Source: Misgurnus anguillicaudatus (lineage: Eukaryota; Chordata; Actinopteri; Cypriniformes; Cobitidae). From it: a stretch of DNA of 64,000 nucleotides. Below, piece by piece: positions 22,685 to 33,533 of the stretch. The notes below the pieces were generated by a model, which saw only the letters and a program-made list of their open reading frames with translations, was not told the DNA's origin and searched no databases. Every line of letters begins with the position of its first letter. Within the stretch, counting starts at the first letter, position 1. Where the stretch lies: positions 15,312,501 through 15,376,500 of the forward strand of contig NC_073341.2 of the NCBI RefSeq assembly GCF_027580225.2. Direction: 5' to 3'. Made by a program: the position numbers and the translations under genes.

Positions 22685-25600
22685 TAGGGTTGGGTATCGA
22701 AAACCGGTTCCATTTTAGAACCGGTTCCAAAATGTCTAAAACCGGGTATTCGATAAGACGCACGCATTTCGAATCCGCTTATCGATTCCTGAACTTGGTA
22801 ATGCTCGTAATGCTGTACGTTACATTTACTATGGCAGAGCGCGGCAAACGTTCGAAAGTTTGGTTAAGCTATTCGAAAAAAGATGAAAATACAGCCAATT
22901 GTATCACATGCAAGAAAGACATTTCCTGCAAGGGAGGACGCACCTCCAATATGATGAAACATTTGCTTCAACACGGGGTCAATTTGAAGGAATGCACCGC
23001 CTTTGATTCTGTGCGATCTCTCAGCAGCAGTTCTGTTACCACAGGTTTCCACACACCAGATAAAGCTACTAGTAGCAGCAGTAGCAGTCTCTCACAATCA
23101 GGTACAAAACACAGATGAGCGGAGATTCGTCTTTGAATTAGAGCCGCATACTTCTGGATAAACGGAGAACCAGTTTTGTTTAGAATGGTTCTTGAGTTAT
23201 TTTGTTTAAAAAAGAGATCATGAATAAATACAACAGACAATACAAGTCGAGTCTATTAAATGTATTTTTTATGAAGACTCAATGATTCAATGAAAAAAAA
23301 AATACATTTAACACTCAAGTCACTTGCTGCCACCTATTGGTCTAATAATGTAATCAACACAATTTGTTTTTGAAGAGACTCCGTTCACTTTAGCAATGAA
23401 GGGGAAGATGAGCAAGGAGAGAGTGGATGAATGTCATAGGGCGGTGACAAGATTTGTGGTGAAGGGGTTACATCCTTTTGCTACAGTTGAGTCGCCTTCA
23501 TTTAGGTATGCAAAATGCTTTCTTGATAAGGTCCTCAATTTCTCACAGCAATATCAATGGATATTCGCCTGTGTCTCAAAGTCAAAGCACATCAGAATCA
23601 GATCTAACAGGACATTATATACTACAATAAACTATGATTAGGTAGGTGAAGCATTATAAGTGTACATTTTTCTCTGCAGGGAGATGACAAAGGCCCTAAA
23701 TCCCAAATACAACCCACCCTCCAGGGATACACTGTCCAATCATTTGATACCAGCTTGGTACAACATAGAAAAAGAAAAAATTAAATCTGACCTGGAAAAG
23801 GTCAGCAAAATTGCAGTTACTAGTGATTGCTGGACAAGCATTTGCCAGGACCATTACATCACGGTCACATCACATTATATCACTGAGGGAAAGATGAATC
23901 AGAAAGTCCTTAAAACAAAAGCTGTATACAAAGCTCAAACAGGAGTAGTGGTAGCAGGAGAAATTGGGGATATGTTAGATGAGTTTGGGATAAGGAGCAA
24001 AATTGCAGCTATTACAGTGGATAATGCATCCAACATGAATGTGGCAGTACAAAAGCTTGACCTCGTAAAAATAGGCTGCTTTGCACACACATTTAATCTT
24101 GGGGCCCAAAGTGTATACACAATTGCCTCAGTGGCAAAATGTACTGCAAAGATTCGGTACGTGATTGTCTGGATGAAGAGGTCAACCATGGCCAAAACTG
24201 TGCTCCGGGAGAAACAACAGATTCTGAGTAAGAATTATTAATCATCATCATCATTTAGTTAATTAATATTAGATATTATTGTGTATGTGTTAGTAAGATA
24301 GAGTTCTAAGAACTGTTTTTGTTGTAGATCTACCCCAGCACTCTCTCCTTCTCGATGTCAGAACCCGCTGGAACTCTCTTTACTTAATGTTTGAGAGGTT
24401 CCTTGAGCAGTATGCAGCAATTCAGGCAGCCTCTCTGGATCCAAGGCTAAAAAAACCCATGGAGAGGGACAGGTATAATAGCTTTTGGAATGCTGATTGA
24501 AGAATTATTCATTATTACTTTTTTTTGTCCTAAACAGACTTGCAAGAGTAACAGAAGAGGACCTAAAAAAAGCAGAGGACTTTGTCCAACTCATGCGGGT
24601 TATGTACACGTCCACACTCTGTGTCTCCACTGAAAAGAGTCCAACCTGCAGCCAGATCCTGCCCATACTGCAGAAATTGAGAAACCATTTTACTGTGCAT
24701 GAAGGAGATGTGTTTCTGTCCACTCTTAAGGCAACAGTCTGGTCTGATCTGTCCCAACGTTATCAGGTAAAAGAATAATTAAAATAAATATCACTTATAA
24801 TAAGAATTGTGTTATGTTCTGTTATTCTAATTCTATATTTACACTTTATAGAGCGTCAATGTCAGAGCCTTCCTTGAAGAAGCAACTGCATTGGATCCTC
24901 GGTTTAAGCATAAAGTGGAGGATGAGACAGTCTGGCACCGAATTAAAGACAAAATACTGGCAGCAGCACATCCTATGGAAACAGAGAAGGTATTCATAAA
25001 TGAACATGAATGTAGTGTGAAATTCATTTAGAACTTAAGTTATCAAATACTTATTTCCTGCATCATGTCCGGTATGTTAATCCTTTGTTTCTTCAAATTG
25101 CTTATTTCACTTTCAGCTGACAGAGCATGGCGATGGAGAAACGGAAATGGGGACAATTCCTCAGGATGAAGAAGAGGAGACTCTACAGGCGGTGAGCACA
25201 GCATGGTATAAAATTGGCAGGGATAAACTATGCAAATGGATAAAGTTTTTTTTTCATTGTAGTTTCAAAAGTGAAAGAAGACCAAGATGACTCCATTGGA
25301 GGAGCTTTTTGCTGAAGATGATGCCCTAAAAGAGAACCTGATTCAGAGCACCTTGTCCATCCAGGAACAAACTGCCAAAGAACTGGAGATGTATAGGGAC
25401 ATGCTGCCTCTAATGACCTCTGAAGACCCTGCAATCTGGTGGTGGAACAGGAGAGACACATATCCTTTCCTGTCTGACCTAGCCCAATCATACCTTTGTG
25501 TACAGGCCTTTTCTACCCCCAGCGAAAGGGTTTTTTCTACTGCTGGGGACACAATTAGTCAAGAGAGATCACGTATACTTCCAGAGAAGGCAGACATGCA

Positions 25601-25924
25601 AATTTTTCTTCAAAAGAATTGCTGACTTTACATCTGATGATCTTTATGTCTGTTACATATTTTGTTATGTTGTGTTTAAAATGAAATGTTTTTGAAATAG
25701 GTTTAATGATAATTCCTAAAAATGTTATATATTTTGTAAAATAAGATGCATTGTCACAGTTTTACTGTTAACAGCCTAAATGTGACAAGAATAAAAGGTA
25801 GAAATCTTACAAGTACTTGCTCTCTTTTTTCTCTCCAATAAATATTGGAATCGAAACCAAGAATCGGATTCGATAAGCAGAATCGGAATCGGAATCGTTA
25901 AAATTGAAACGATACCCAACCCTA
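22685..25924 (+). mobile_element. hAT transposon, possibly autonomous, 8-bp TSD CTTCCAGA
   Basis: The ends are TAGGGTTGGGTATCG and CGATACCCAACCCTA, perfect 15-bp inverted repeats. CTTCCAGA flanks both sides (22677-22684 and 25925-25932). The 3240-bp element contains a multi-exon transposase gene without evident disabling mutations. The good termini and clean duplication suggest recent insertion. Confidence 0.92.
22831..25625 (+). CDS. hAT-family transposase with BED zinc finger, eight predicted exons
   Basis: Predicted exons are 22831-23101, 23394-23505, 23680-24227, 24328-24472, 24538-24766, 24852-24989, 25117-25191 and about 25278-25625. All junctions are GT...AG, phases agree, and no stop interrupts the joined frame (about 621 codons). 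Exon 1 carries a BED-type finger (CITC ... MKHLLQH). Exon 3 has SDCWTS and TVDNASN, sites of the first two catalytic acidic residues of hAT enzymes, then AHTFNLGAQ. Exon 4 has VRTRWNSLY. The last exon has the C-terminal dimerisation region (TPSERVFSTAGD, ERSRILP). The eighth acceptor is uncertain: using the obvious TTGTAG at 25260 gives an early stop, while AG sites at 25277 or 25280 keep the frame. The protein would cut and paste the element at its TAGGGTTGGG ends. Confidence 0.8.
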
Positions 25925-26051
25925 CTTCCAGACTCTGGCCGCTGCCTGCCGCTGGAATGAGTCAGCCCCCTCCGGACACGATTTCTCGAGGGTCTTAATT
26001 TTGCTATCGTGGATGAACTCGTGGCTGTGAAGGTTCCTAGAGATTTAAGGT

Positions 26052-28790
26052 CTTTACACACCGGGACGTTTTTCGTGCGCGTTTATCGTCGACGTTTAAC
26101 GTCTCGTGACTCAAGAACGAGCGCCAATGTGAGTGCGCACACCCACGCGAAAAGCGCAAGGCGCAAAAGCGTCATTTTCATAAAAACGCCTCGGACGCGT
26201 TTTTTTTGGTTTGACGCGGCGCGTTAAAAGTTGGCCGACCAATGAGATTGGCGCTTTTGTTCACGTGCCTGGCGCTGCTGAAGTTCCAGTAAAACACGAC
26301 TTGGTGGCGCTCAAGCACAAAATGGTCTTACGGAGCACGTGGAACAGGTAAACACACAAAGAAGATGCATCGAGGCTGTGGAGGTTTATGAAGGTGTCGG
26401 AGTTCCTCACATCTTCGACTGAATTTCGAAGGTAACGTTATATATAAGAACATTACAATACATAGCTGTGTGGGCTATATGATTAAATTAAACTTTATTG
26501 TCATTACACAAGTACAAGGCAACGAAATGCAGTTTAGGTCTAACCAGAAGTGCAAAAGCAGTATAAAAAGTGCAGGATATCAATAATAATTGCATATAGG
26601 TGCAGGATTATGTAATACGATGTAACAACTTACTATGGGTGGTACTATGAACATAATACTATGAACATAATCTACAGAAATGTACAAATGGATGTGTACA
26701 TAATAAACTAAATAGAACAGTAGTGAAATTAATATTTAGGTAGTGCATGAATGAATTTGGATTGTAACTAGTCAGTTAAGAGTGCAATGGCTTAAGTTAT
26801 TGTGAATAGTTATTCCAATATTCAGTACACAGGGGTGCAAACGATGCAATTCAAGTAGTCCAGCAGTGCAAATGAACAGGGAGTATGACATAGACAGTCC
26901 AGTAGTGTATTGAACAGACCAGTAATGCAAATCTACATTATAAGTGTGCAAGTTATAAAAAATTATTATTGGTGCATTACATTACGATATGTAATGCACT
27001 GACATTGAACACTTCATACCATGGCATGTTCTCTGTACACCGTGATATCACATGTTTTGTTGTTTGCACCATAGTATTTCATTGTGTGTAACTGGAACCT
27101 GTTGTACACAAACGTGGACAATTACACTGCTTCATGTTCAAAGAAAAATATTTGGTTATTATATTCATTGCTTCTTCCTAACCCCAAATAGCTTGGAGAA
27201 ATCTAAAATGCAAGCCAAACCAAAGGTGGGGTTTAAGGAGGTTAATTTGTGTTCTGTGTATAGGTAACATCTGCTGCATTTGTTCAGCCAGATAAAATAA
27301 ATACCATGAATCTAAATTACATTTGTAATCAAATATTGACCTCATGGATATTGTGGCATGGCCCTCAGTGTGAAAGATTGTTTCTGATGAAAACTAAATT
27401 TGATCTTTACAGTGTTCACAGCAATATTTCTGCTAAAATGATGTGAGCAAAAGTGAGGAGGCCCCAGCAAGCACGTCTTCAGGATCATCCAGCACCAGCC
27501 TTGACAAGGTGCAATCTAAACAAAAGAAAACAGTCCGACACGAACCTCTGGAGATGTACCTCTTATCAAAAGATGCTAAAGGGAAAAAATTGAAAGCGAA
27601 GCACAGAAGAGAGAAAGAAGAGCACAGAAGGAGCGCTCTGCCAGTTTTGGGTCACACCTATAGATGTTTATTATATACCATTTTATTTAGTTATTTTTTT
27701 AATGTTTATACATTCAAGAAATACAGTTGAACATGTACATTTCATAGATATGTTTATTTGCACTACAGTTCACTTAGACTTCTATCATTGTGACTTGTTT
27801 GCTCTACAGCTCTGCCAGTTCTTGTTCACACAAATTAATGTTTATTATATACCATTTTACTTATGTATTTTAAGTGTTTATACATTTAAGAAATACATTT
27901 GAAAATGTCTAATTTCCAAATGTTGATTTGCACTACCGTTCAGTTGCATTACAGTCATTGTGACTTTTCTGGAGTGGACCAACTTTTCTGAATCCTGTTT
28001 TATTTGATTTTACTGTCATGTCTCTGATTGTTATTGCAAACTGCAGATCATTCACAAAAATAAATGTTTGATTAAAAAAACGAATTGTAAATAACGTGAC
28101 ATTTTGGCACTATGCATATATTTGTACATTAGTATTGTTGACCTCTTATTGTAATAACTACATACCTAATTATTGCATCATTATATTTATAGGCAACACT
28201 TACCAATTTGCAGGAGTATTACAATTTTTGGGCACAACAAAAATGGTGGTTCCTTGTTCTACCCACCCAACCTCTATAAAACTAGTATATTGGTTAAAAG
28301 GAGAACTTAAATCTTTAGCCAAATCACAAAATACAATACATTCGGCAGGAAATTTGAGAAAATTGTTAACAGAGAAAGTGCTTGTAAAAATTTGTTAAAA
28401 GTACACACATCGGATCACCCATTACCTTATATTTTGTGAAAGAGTTTTAATTTTGATATAACGTGTTCTATCAAAAAAAGTTAATTTTATGTGGAGATGC
28501 TGATATATTAACTGATCATAAAAGAATCGAATCAAATAGATTTCATTTAAAAATTGATTCAAGTTCACGGAGATATTGTTTGTACAAAGATTATATATAT
28601 ATTCAAGAGCCATGTTTGTTTGTTTGCCCGTTAACCAAAAATCGTATCTGAATGGTTATCAACTACAAGCGAGTGGCTCTCTTCTTCTGTGTGACAAGTG
28701 AGTGTCAGAACAGACGCATAACGTCTCGCAGCGCCACCCTGTGTACCGGCATATATCTGTTTTGTATTAGGCGCCATCTAATGTCCAGGG
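26052..28790. mobile_element. Unidentified insertion inside the Gypsy gag
   Basis: Gag coding stops at about 26051 and resumes near 28805, so the intervening 2.7 kb is an insert. It begins with GC-rich sequence (CACACCGGGACGTTTTTCGT) like the ends of fish Harbinger-type elements, but no matching right end was found. At 26480-26960 there is a dispersed-repeat-like AT-rich block (TTTATTGTCATTACACAAGT). At 27443-27730 an ORF is rich in Ser and Lys (SKSEEAPASTSSGSSSTSLD) without a recognised domain. It may be several elements. Confidence 0.45.
27443..27730 (+). CDS. Unrecognised Ser/Lys-rich ORF fragment
   Basis: The 95-codon ORF starts with a Ser/Thr-rich stretch and continues basic (KVQSKQKKTVRHEPLEMYLL, then KGKKLKAKHRREKEEHRRSA). 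The first ATG follows a possible acceptor (TTTACAG at about 27412). It could be an exon of the surrounding insertion's accessory gene, since low-complexity tails of this kind occur in Myb/MADF-type element proteins, but no motif proves that. It may equally be chance. Confidence 0.2.
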   Translation: MSKSEEAPASTSSGSSSTSLDKVQSKQKKTVRHEPLEMYLLSKDAKGKKLKAKHRREKEEHRRSALPVLGHTYRCLLYTILFSYFFNVYTFKKYS

Positions 28791-28804
28791 AGTGAAATTG
28801 CACC

Positions 28805-29060
28805 TCACTCGGCTCAGCGCCACTCGAGCCGATGCAGCTTGGCTCTGTTCACCTCAATGCCGCTCAAAGACAGCATCAACTGAAGGAGAACCTCTGCTTT
28901 TACTGCGGCAAGGCCAGCCACCTGGTTTCCTTGTGTCTGGTAAAAGCCCCCTCTCACTGGCAAAACGGGGAGTCCTAGTGGGCGTGTCAAGCTGTCCTAT
29001 AAGTGTCGTACTCTCTTGCCTTGCCGGTTGATGTTTCGAGGATCCTCTCATTCTACCAAA
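28805..29060 (+). pseudogene. Gypsy gag C-terminus with CCHC zinc knuckle
   Basis: One frame reads LEPMQLGSVHLNAAQRQHQL then KENLCFYCGKASHLVSLC. The C-x2-C-x4-H-x4-C knuckle is complete and EPMQLG is the conserved preface in fish Gypsy gag. It would bind element RNA. The frame ends at a TAG near 28977, and protease and RT are missing. It is the continuation of the gag that begins at 22328. Confidence 0.8.
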
Positions 29061-29452
29061 GCCCTACTAAAGTTCCACCCTTAGTACACTGACCTCTTTG
29101 TTCCTCAATAACATTATGCTAAAATGCTTTAACACCTTGAGCTATTTCTTCTTTTAAATGGAGCAGTAACAGGAATTCTTTAATTTTTTGTGAGGGGCTT
29201 CATGGAACATCTCTGTGTTGAACCGACCTGCCAAAATCAATAAATAAAAGAATACATTTTCACATCAAGCAAATTAATTAAAAAGTGTACCCACAGACAA
29301 AGTTTAAGGCCAGTCCTAAACTAAAACACATGTTTGAGCTGTCTCAACTGAAATTAACTTGAATTTAAAATATGGCAGTTCCATTGATTCGTCTCAAGAT
29401 ACACACCAGTAACGTATTTCTTTAAGGCATGTTCATAAAATATGCTTATAAC
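29061..29452. other. Non-coding sequence
   Basis: No gene or clear element was recognised. Confidence 0.5.
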
Positions 29453-29720
29453 TAGGGTGACCATACGTGCCATTCTTCCTGGATGCTTCCTGTCCAGAAT
29501 TTCGGTGGATCTTCCGGAAGTCATATTTGTCGAGCGCATACGTCAGAGGATTGTTATTATTATTATTACAGAAAAGCAACTGTTACATTTTAAGGTAAGA
29601 ATGAAAATACGAATGTATGTGTTATGTTTTTAACTGAATGGCGTATGCGGTCAACAAATATGACTTCCGGAAGATGCACCGAAATCCTGGAATCCTGAAG
29701 AATGGCACGTATGGTCAAAC
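29453..29720. mobile_element. Palindromic MITE (GGGTGACCATACGTGCCATT ends)
   Basis: GACCATACGTGCCATTCTTC at the left is mirrored at the right as GAATGGCACGTATGGTC. The internal words CTTCCGGAAGTCATATTTG and CAAATATGACTTCCGGAAG are also mirrored. A GTTATTATTATTATTA tract lies near the centre. No target duplication was identified. Confidence 0.75.
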
Positions 29721-29730
29721 TACTTAAACT

Positions 29731-30125
29731 GTCATGATTGTGGTTAAACAAAACCCAGTAACAAGTGGAGGATGACACAAATATTTTATTCTTAATAAAA
29801 CAGTAAAAAAAAAACTAGGGGGAAAACAACAAAAGACCGGATAATATTAACAAAGAACAGACTAGACAGGAAATAAACACTGAATTGACAAGAACTTGAC
29901 TTTAAATATAACTAGATTTACTAACTTGACGTGGTAACACAAACGCACGGAATGTTACAAAACCAACTGCCACAAGACAGCAAACACAAGGGCATTAAAC
30001 AAGGGAGAAAATCAAGAGGGGAACAGGTGACATGAACGAAATAATAACAAGGTGATTAATGAGGAGACAAGGGGGCAGGGGCAGGAGATGAGACAGAAAG
30101 TACGTGGCCTGAGTAAACAAAATTA
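29731..30125 (-). repeat. Probable LTR fragment on the minus strand
   Basis: The left edge TGTCATGATTGTGG and the A-rich, CAGG/ACAGG-containing body resemble reversed Gypsy LTRs of fish; the complement reads CACCTGTTCCCCTC and AATAAAATATTTGTG. Neither a second terminus nor a duplication was proven. Confidence 0.35.
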
Positions 30126-30199
30126 GTGCCTTCACACAAAACATGGAGCTGCCATGGTCCTTTCACTCTTAATTTGAAAAAGTGTCCTGAAACCAGGAC

Positions 30200-30345
30200 T
30201 AGGGGTGGCACGGTTCACAAAGCCCACGGTTCAGTTCATATCACAATCTTAGGGCCACGGTTTTCGGTTCTGTACGGTTCTTGTTATTGTTTTTTTTTCT
30301 TTTATTGGTTAATAGTCCGGAAATTTACTTCAGCATATGATATAT
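30200..30345. repeat. Single end of a hAT-like element (TAGGGGTGGCACGGTTC)
   Basis: TAGGGGTGGCACGGTTCACA followed by CCACGGTTCAG and GGTTCTGTACGGTTCTTG resembles the subterminal repeats of a fish hAT family. No other end was found nearby, so it is a truncated copy. Confidence 0.4.
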
Positions 30346-30524
30346 AGTTTAATTATCCACAAATTAAGATACAGTATTAACAAAATTGTTATCTCATGAA
30401 ATTATGTACAAACTGACCAGCCGCCACTGATAGGCTCCATATTGGGCTCATACGGGTTAACCAGGTAACTCCCATTTGTTGTACAGGGGGTATTCCAGAA
30501 AGCAGGTGACACGTTTAAGAGTAA

Positions 30525-30913
30525 GGCCCTGTCCCAAATGGCACACTCCAGACTTGTGGAATCCACACTTTGATGACATTATGTAGTGCAGACCCTAGGG
30601 ACCCTTGACGTGAGTCCAAGAGGGTGCACTGAAGTTGTATTTTGGGACGGACTCAAGCGTCACGCCGGAAATAGGAAGAGAAGTTGTCCATCGGTGTGAA
30701 CTTCTCCCTTCCATCATCTGATTGGTCTGATTTCTCATTTGCAAGAACTTCTGGGCCTTAGACCGCGTCAAGGGTTCAAAGGGGGCGCTGATGAGCACAA
30801 TTCGGTATGTAAAAATGACAGATGCGACACCCTACGGACTCGTAGACTAAGCAAGCACGCGCAATTTAAGGCCAGGAGAAGTCCAGATGAAGTGCGCCAT
30901 TTGAGACCGGGCC
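30525..30913. mobile_element. Inverted-repeat MITE (GGCCCTGTCCCAAATGGC ends)
   Basis: The left end GGCCCTGTCCCAAATGGCAC is partly mirrored by GTGCGCCATTTGAGACCGGG CC at the right. Flanking GAGTAA and TGAGTAAG suggest a duplication but do not align cleanly. No coding content. Confidence 0.6.
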
Positions 30914-31044
30914 TGAGTAAGTAGGTAACCTCAGGGTATGTAAGTAAATATAGCAACTGACTCTCTGAAGATGTTCCAGGGTTATTTAATTTTAGTTAAT
31001 GACACAAAATTTTCGATGAGCGTGCAACATGCGTGAAAACACAT

Positions 31045-31335
31045 ATTTTGCACAATCAGGCATGTGCATTTAACCTGACCCAAAGAATGACACAGGTGAC
31101 GCACAGGCATGATTTAACCTGACCCATAGAATGGCGCAGGTAAAGCACAGCATATTTTAACACTGACCCAACCAATGACACAAGAAAGACACAGGCATGA
31201 TTTAACCCTCACCCACAGAATGACCCAAGTTAAACACAGGCATGATTTACCCTGACAGATAAAATGACACAGGTGAAACACAGGCATGATTTAACCTGAC
31301 CCATAGAATGATGCAGGTAAACCACAGGCATGATA
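31045..31335. repeat. Minisatellite, about 53-bp unit, roughly 5-6 copies
   Basis: CACAGGCATGATTTAACC followed by TGACCCATAGAATG recurs imperfectly across the segment. Units differ by substitutions and small gaps. Confidence 0.85.
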
Positions 31336-31940
31336 CATAACCTATATATATATATACATATACCTGTTGTGGCCCATAAATTTGGGCTAATATATTTGTC
31401 TGTTTGAGTTACCTTATTTTACGGTTAACCCCTAAATACAACATCACATTTAATCCATTTGCTAAAGGTATTCAATGACCAGAAACCATTGGTTTTAAGC
31501 CAAATTTATTTGAAATTGTAATGGTGTGCTTTAAAGAAAGCGATGAAGGTGTGAATCCATGTGCAAAAGGTGTTTATTTGTAAAATCCCAAAAGGGCCAG
31601 CAAACAAAGCCAGTAAGGGCAAAACCAACAGACGTAATCCAAAATACAGGCAATGTGTCAGGGCAGGAGGCAGTACAGGCAAAATCCAGATAACAGGCAC
31701 AGGTCAAAAAACAGGCAGATACAGATTAGCAGACAACAGAAACAGATACAGACAGGTAACAGGTTGGGCTTACTATTGTATAATATTCAGCAGGGAACAG
31801 GTGAACAGGAAGTGACTTATATACAAAACAGACAGGAAGTGTGAACTGAAACATGGCATGATGAATATCAAAATAAAAGTCAGAACAGAGCAGGGTATCA
31901 AAATAAAAGTCCAGAATACACAGAACACAGAACAAAACCA

Positions 31941-33533
31941 TTACAGAACCCCCCCTCTAAAGGGCGACTCCCGGAGCCCAACAAACAAATCATAAAGTCC
32001 AATAGAGGGTGGGTGGGCGGGCCAGGACTTCTTGGTAATGGCAGGGCAGTTCAGGAGAGGTCCTAGGTCGTGTGGCCAGAATGGTCCAGGGTCATGGGGC
32101 AGGCGTGGTCCAGGGTCATGGGGCAGGCTTGGACCTGGGTCATGGGGCAGGCTTGGACCTGGGTCATGGGGCAGCCTTGGACCTGGGTCATGGGGCAGGC
32201 TTGGACCTGGGTCATGGTGCAGGCTTGGACCTGGGTCATGGGGCAGGCTTGGACCTGGGTCATGGGGCAGGCTTGGACCTGGATCAACGGGCAGACATGG
32301 AGCAGGATCAAGGGGCATACGTGAAGCTTGGTCATGGGGTAGGAATAGACCCAGATCACAAGGAAAGGAAGGATCAGAGTACACTTCGGCCTCCGCCTCG
32401 GTGTCCTCTGCCTCCTTCCTGTGTCCGGGTACTACCCCCCCCCCCAAAAAAAAAAAACTTGGAAAAGCTTCCGTGGACCAGGGTGATGATATTCCAGATG
32501 GTGGACCAGACGAATCAGATGAGTCAGTTGAGCCAGGTGAATCAGACGGGACAGGTGAGCCAGGTAAGCCAGACAAACCAGACGGGACAGACGAATCAGG
32601 CAGGACAGACAGATCAGATGAGTCGAGCAGATCAGATGAGTCGGGCAGATCAGATGAGTCGGGCAGATCAGATGAGTCGGGCAGATCAGATGAGTCGGGC
32701 AGATCAGATGAGTCGGGCAGATCAGATGAGTCGGGCAGATCAGATGAGTCGGGCAGATCAGATGAGTCGGGCAGATCAGATGAGTCGGGCAGATCAGATG
32801 AGTCGGGCAGATCAGATGAGTCGGGTGAATCTGATTCAGGGCCTTGAGGAACCTCGGGAACAACAAAGCAGAAGGCAGACCAGACGCACCACAGGGCTAT
32901 GGCAAATTCAGAGATAACAGAGTTCATGAGACATACTTCTGTGGTCGTCGGTTCAAGCAGAGTGGCCATCTGGACGTCAGGTGCTGGGTGAGTAGTAGCC
33001 CTCATGAGTGCAGGTGTTGTGGTGATGATGGCCCTCTGAAACACAGGTGCTGGAATGGTGGTAGCTCTCTCATAGACAGGTACAGAGACAGGCAGGATGG
33101 CGGCCATTTTGGGAACAGGCAGGATGGCGGCCATTTTGTGATCAGTCATGGTGGCGGCCATTTCAGGAACAGGCATGGTGGCGGCAATTTCAGACACAGG
33201 CATGGCGGTGGCCATTTTAGAAACAGGCATGGCTTTAGTTATTGCTGGTGAGATGGGTGCTGTGGGAGTGTGGAGCTCTTCATTCATGGCTCCCACAGTG
33301 AAGGAAGACCCACTCCATATCAACGCTAAGTCAATGTACTTTTCTAACTTCCAATGAATAGTATTCACTGGCAACAGGCGGGACACATCATAATCCAAAC
33401 CACAACGAAATAAGTCCATGAGAGCCACATCATTATAATCGACTAAATAGCATAAGTCCAAAAAATCCTGAACATAATTCTCAATGGGGCGGTTGCCCTG
33501 ACGAAGACGTAACAGACTTACTGCGGGGTTCAT
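31941..33533 (-). CDS. Gag-derived protein with two low-complexity repeat blocks, 530 codons
   Basis: The ORF begins MNPA and runs at once into LLRLRQGNRPIENYVQDFLD and LDYDVSRLLPVN, the C-terminal half of a Gypsy gag capsid-like domain, so the N-terminal half was deleted in frame. KMA-containing repeats follow (PVSKMATAMPVSEIAATMPV), then about 12 SDLPDS units encoded by an 18-bp minisatellite, then PSLPHDPG units encoded by a 24-bp minisatellite. No zinc knuckle, protease or RT is present. The start ATG lies about 55 bp inside the 5' LTR, as for gag. The repeats also keep other frames open on both strands. It might help package its own RNA into particles of a related Gypsy element, or be fortuitously open. 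Confidence 0.6.
   Translation of the reverse strand: MNPAVSLLRLRQGNRPIENYVQDFLDLCYLVDYNDVALMDLFRCGLDYDVSRLLPVNTIHWKLEKYIDLALIWSGSSFTVGAMNEELHTPTAPISPAITKAMPVSKMATAMPVSEIAATMPVPEMAATMTDHKMAAILPVPKMAAILPVSVPVYERATTIPAPVFQRAIITTTPALMRATTHPAPDVQMATLLEPTTTEVCLMNSVISEFAIALWCVWSAFCFVVPEVPQGPESDSPDSSDLPDSSDLPDSSDLPDSSDLPDSSDLPDSSDLPDSSDLPDSSDLPDSSDLPDSSDLPDSSDLLDSSDLSVLPDSSVPSGLSGLPGSPVPSDSPGSTDSSDSSGPPSGISSPWSTEAFPSFFFLGGGVVPGHRKEAEDTEAEAEVYSDPSFPCDLGLFLPHDQASRMPLDPAPCLPVDPGPSLPHDPGPSLPHDPGPSLHHDPGPSLPHDPGPRLPHDPGPSLPHDPGPSLPHDPGPRLPHDPGPFWPHDLGPLLNCPAITKKSWPAHPPSIGLYDLFVGLRESPFRGGVL
32080..32290. repeat. 24-bp minisatellite, about 8-9 units
   Basis: The unit GGTCATGGGGCAGGCTTGGA plus CCTG repeats with few substitutions. 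Its length is a multiple of three, so it encodes an eight-residue repeat in the gag-like ORF. Confidence 0.95.
32610..32830. repeat. 18-bp minisatellite, about 12 units
   Basis: AGATCAGATGAGTCGGGC repeats almost perfectly. It encodes SDLPDS in the minus-strand ORF. The uniformity indicates recent expansion or homogenisation. Confidence 0.95.

Larger units (their letters stand above)
22328..26051 (+). pseudogene. Gypsy gag, N-terminal and central parts, split by a hAT element
   Basis: From 22328 the reading is (ACG for ATG) ADSGGSNPLRSVLIQQG. After frame changes come LGQQATQLNVTTQKVGALNA and LLRLTQGRSSVTDYAIRFQ up to 22684. The hAT element follows, and gag resumes at 25925 as TLAAACRWNE and then FLEGLNFAIVDELVAVKVPR near 26000-26045. 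This order matches Ty3/Gypsy gag (capsid-like region with QG-x-x-SV-x-YA-x-x-F). Gag would form the particle that packages element RNA. It is inactive here: the start codon is lost and stops, frameshifts and insertions are present. A second insert begins near 26052. Confidence 0.75.

Noticed and set aside
30126..30347. A 73-codon ORF at 30126
   Set aside because: It crosses a MITE end (TAGGGGTGGCACGG) and ends in T-rich sequence; no conserved motif.
32032..32917. Plus-strand ORFs of 271 and 281 codons opposite the gag-like ORF
   Set aside because: They consist of translated minisatellite and lack any domain. The minus-strand frame has gag homology and a sensible start.
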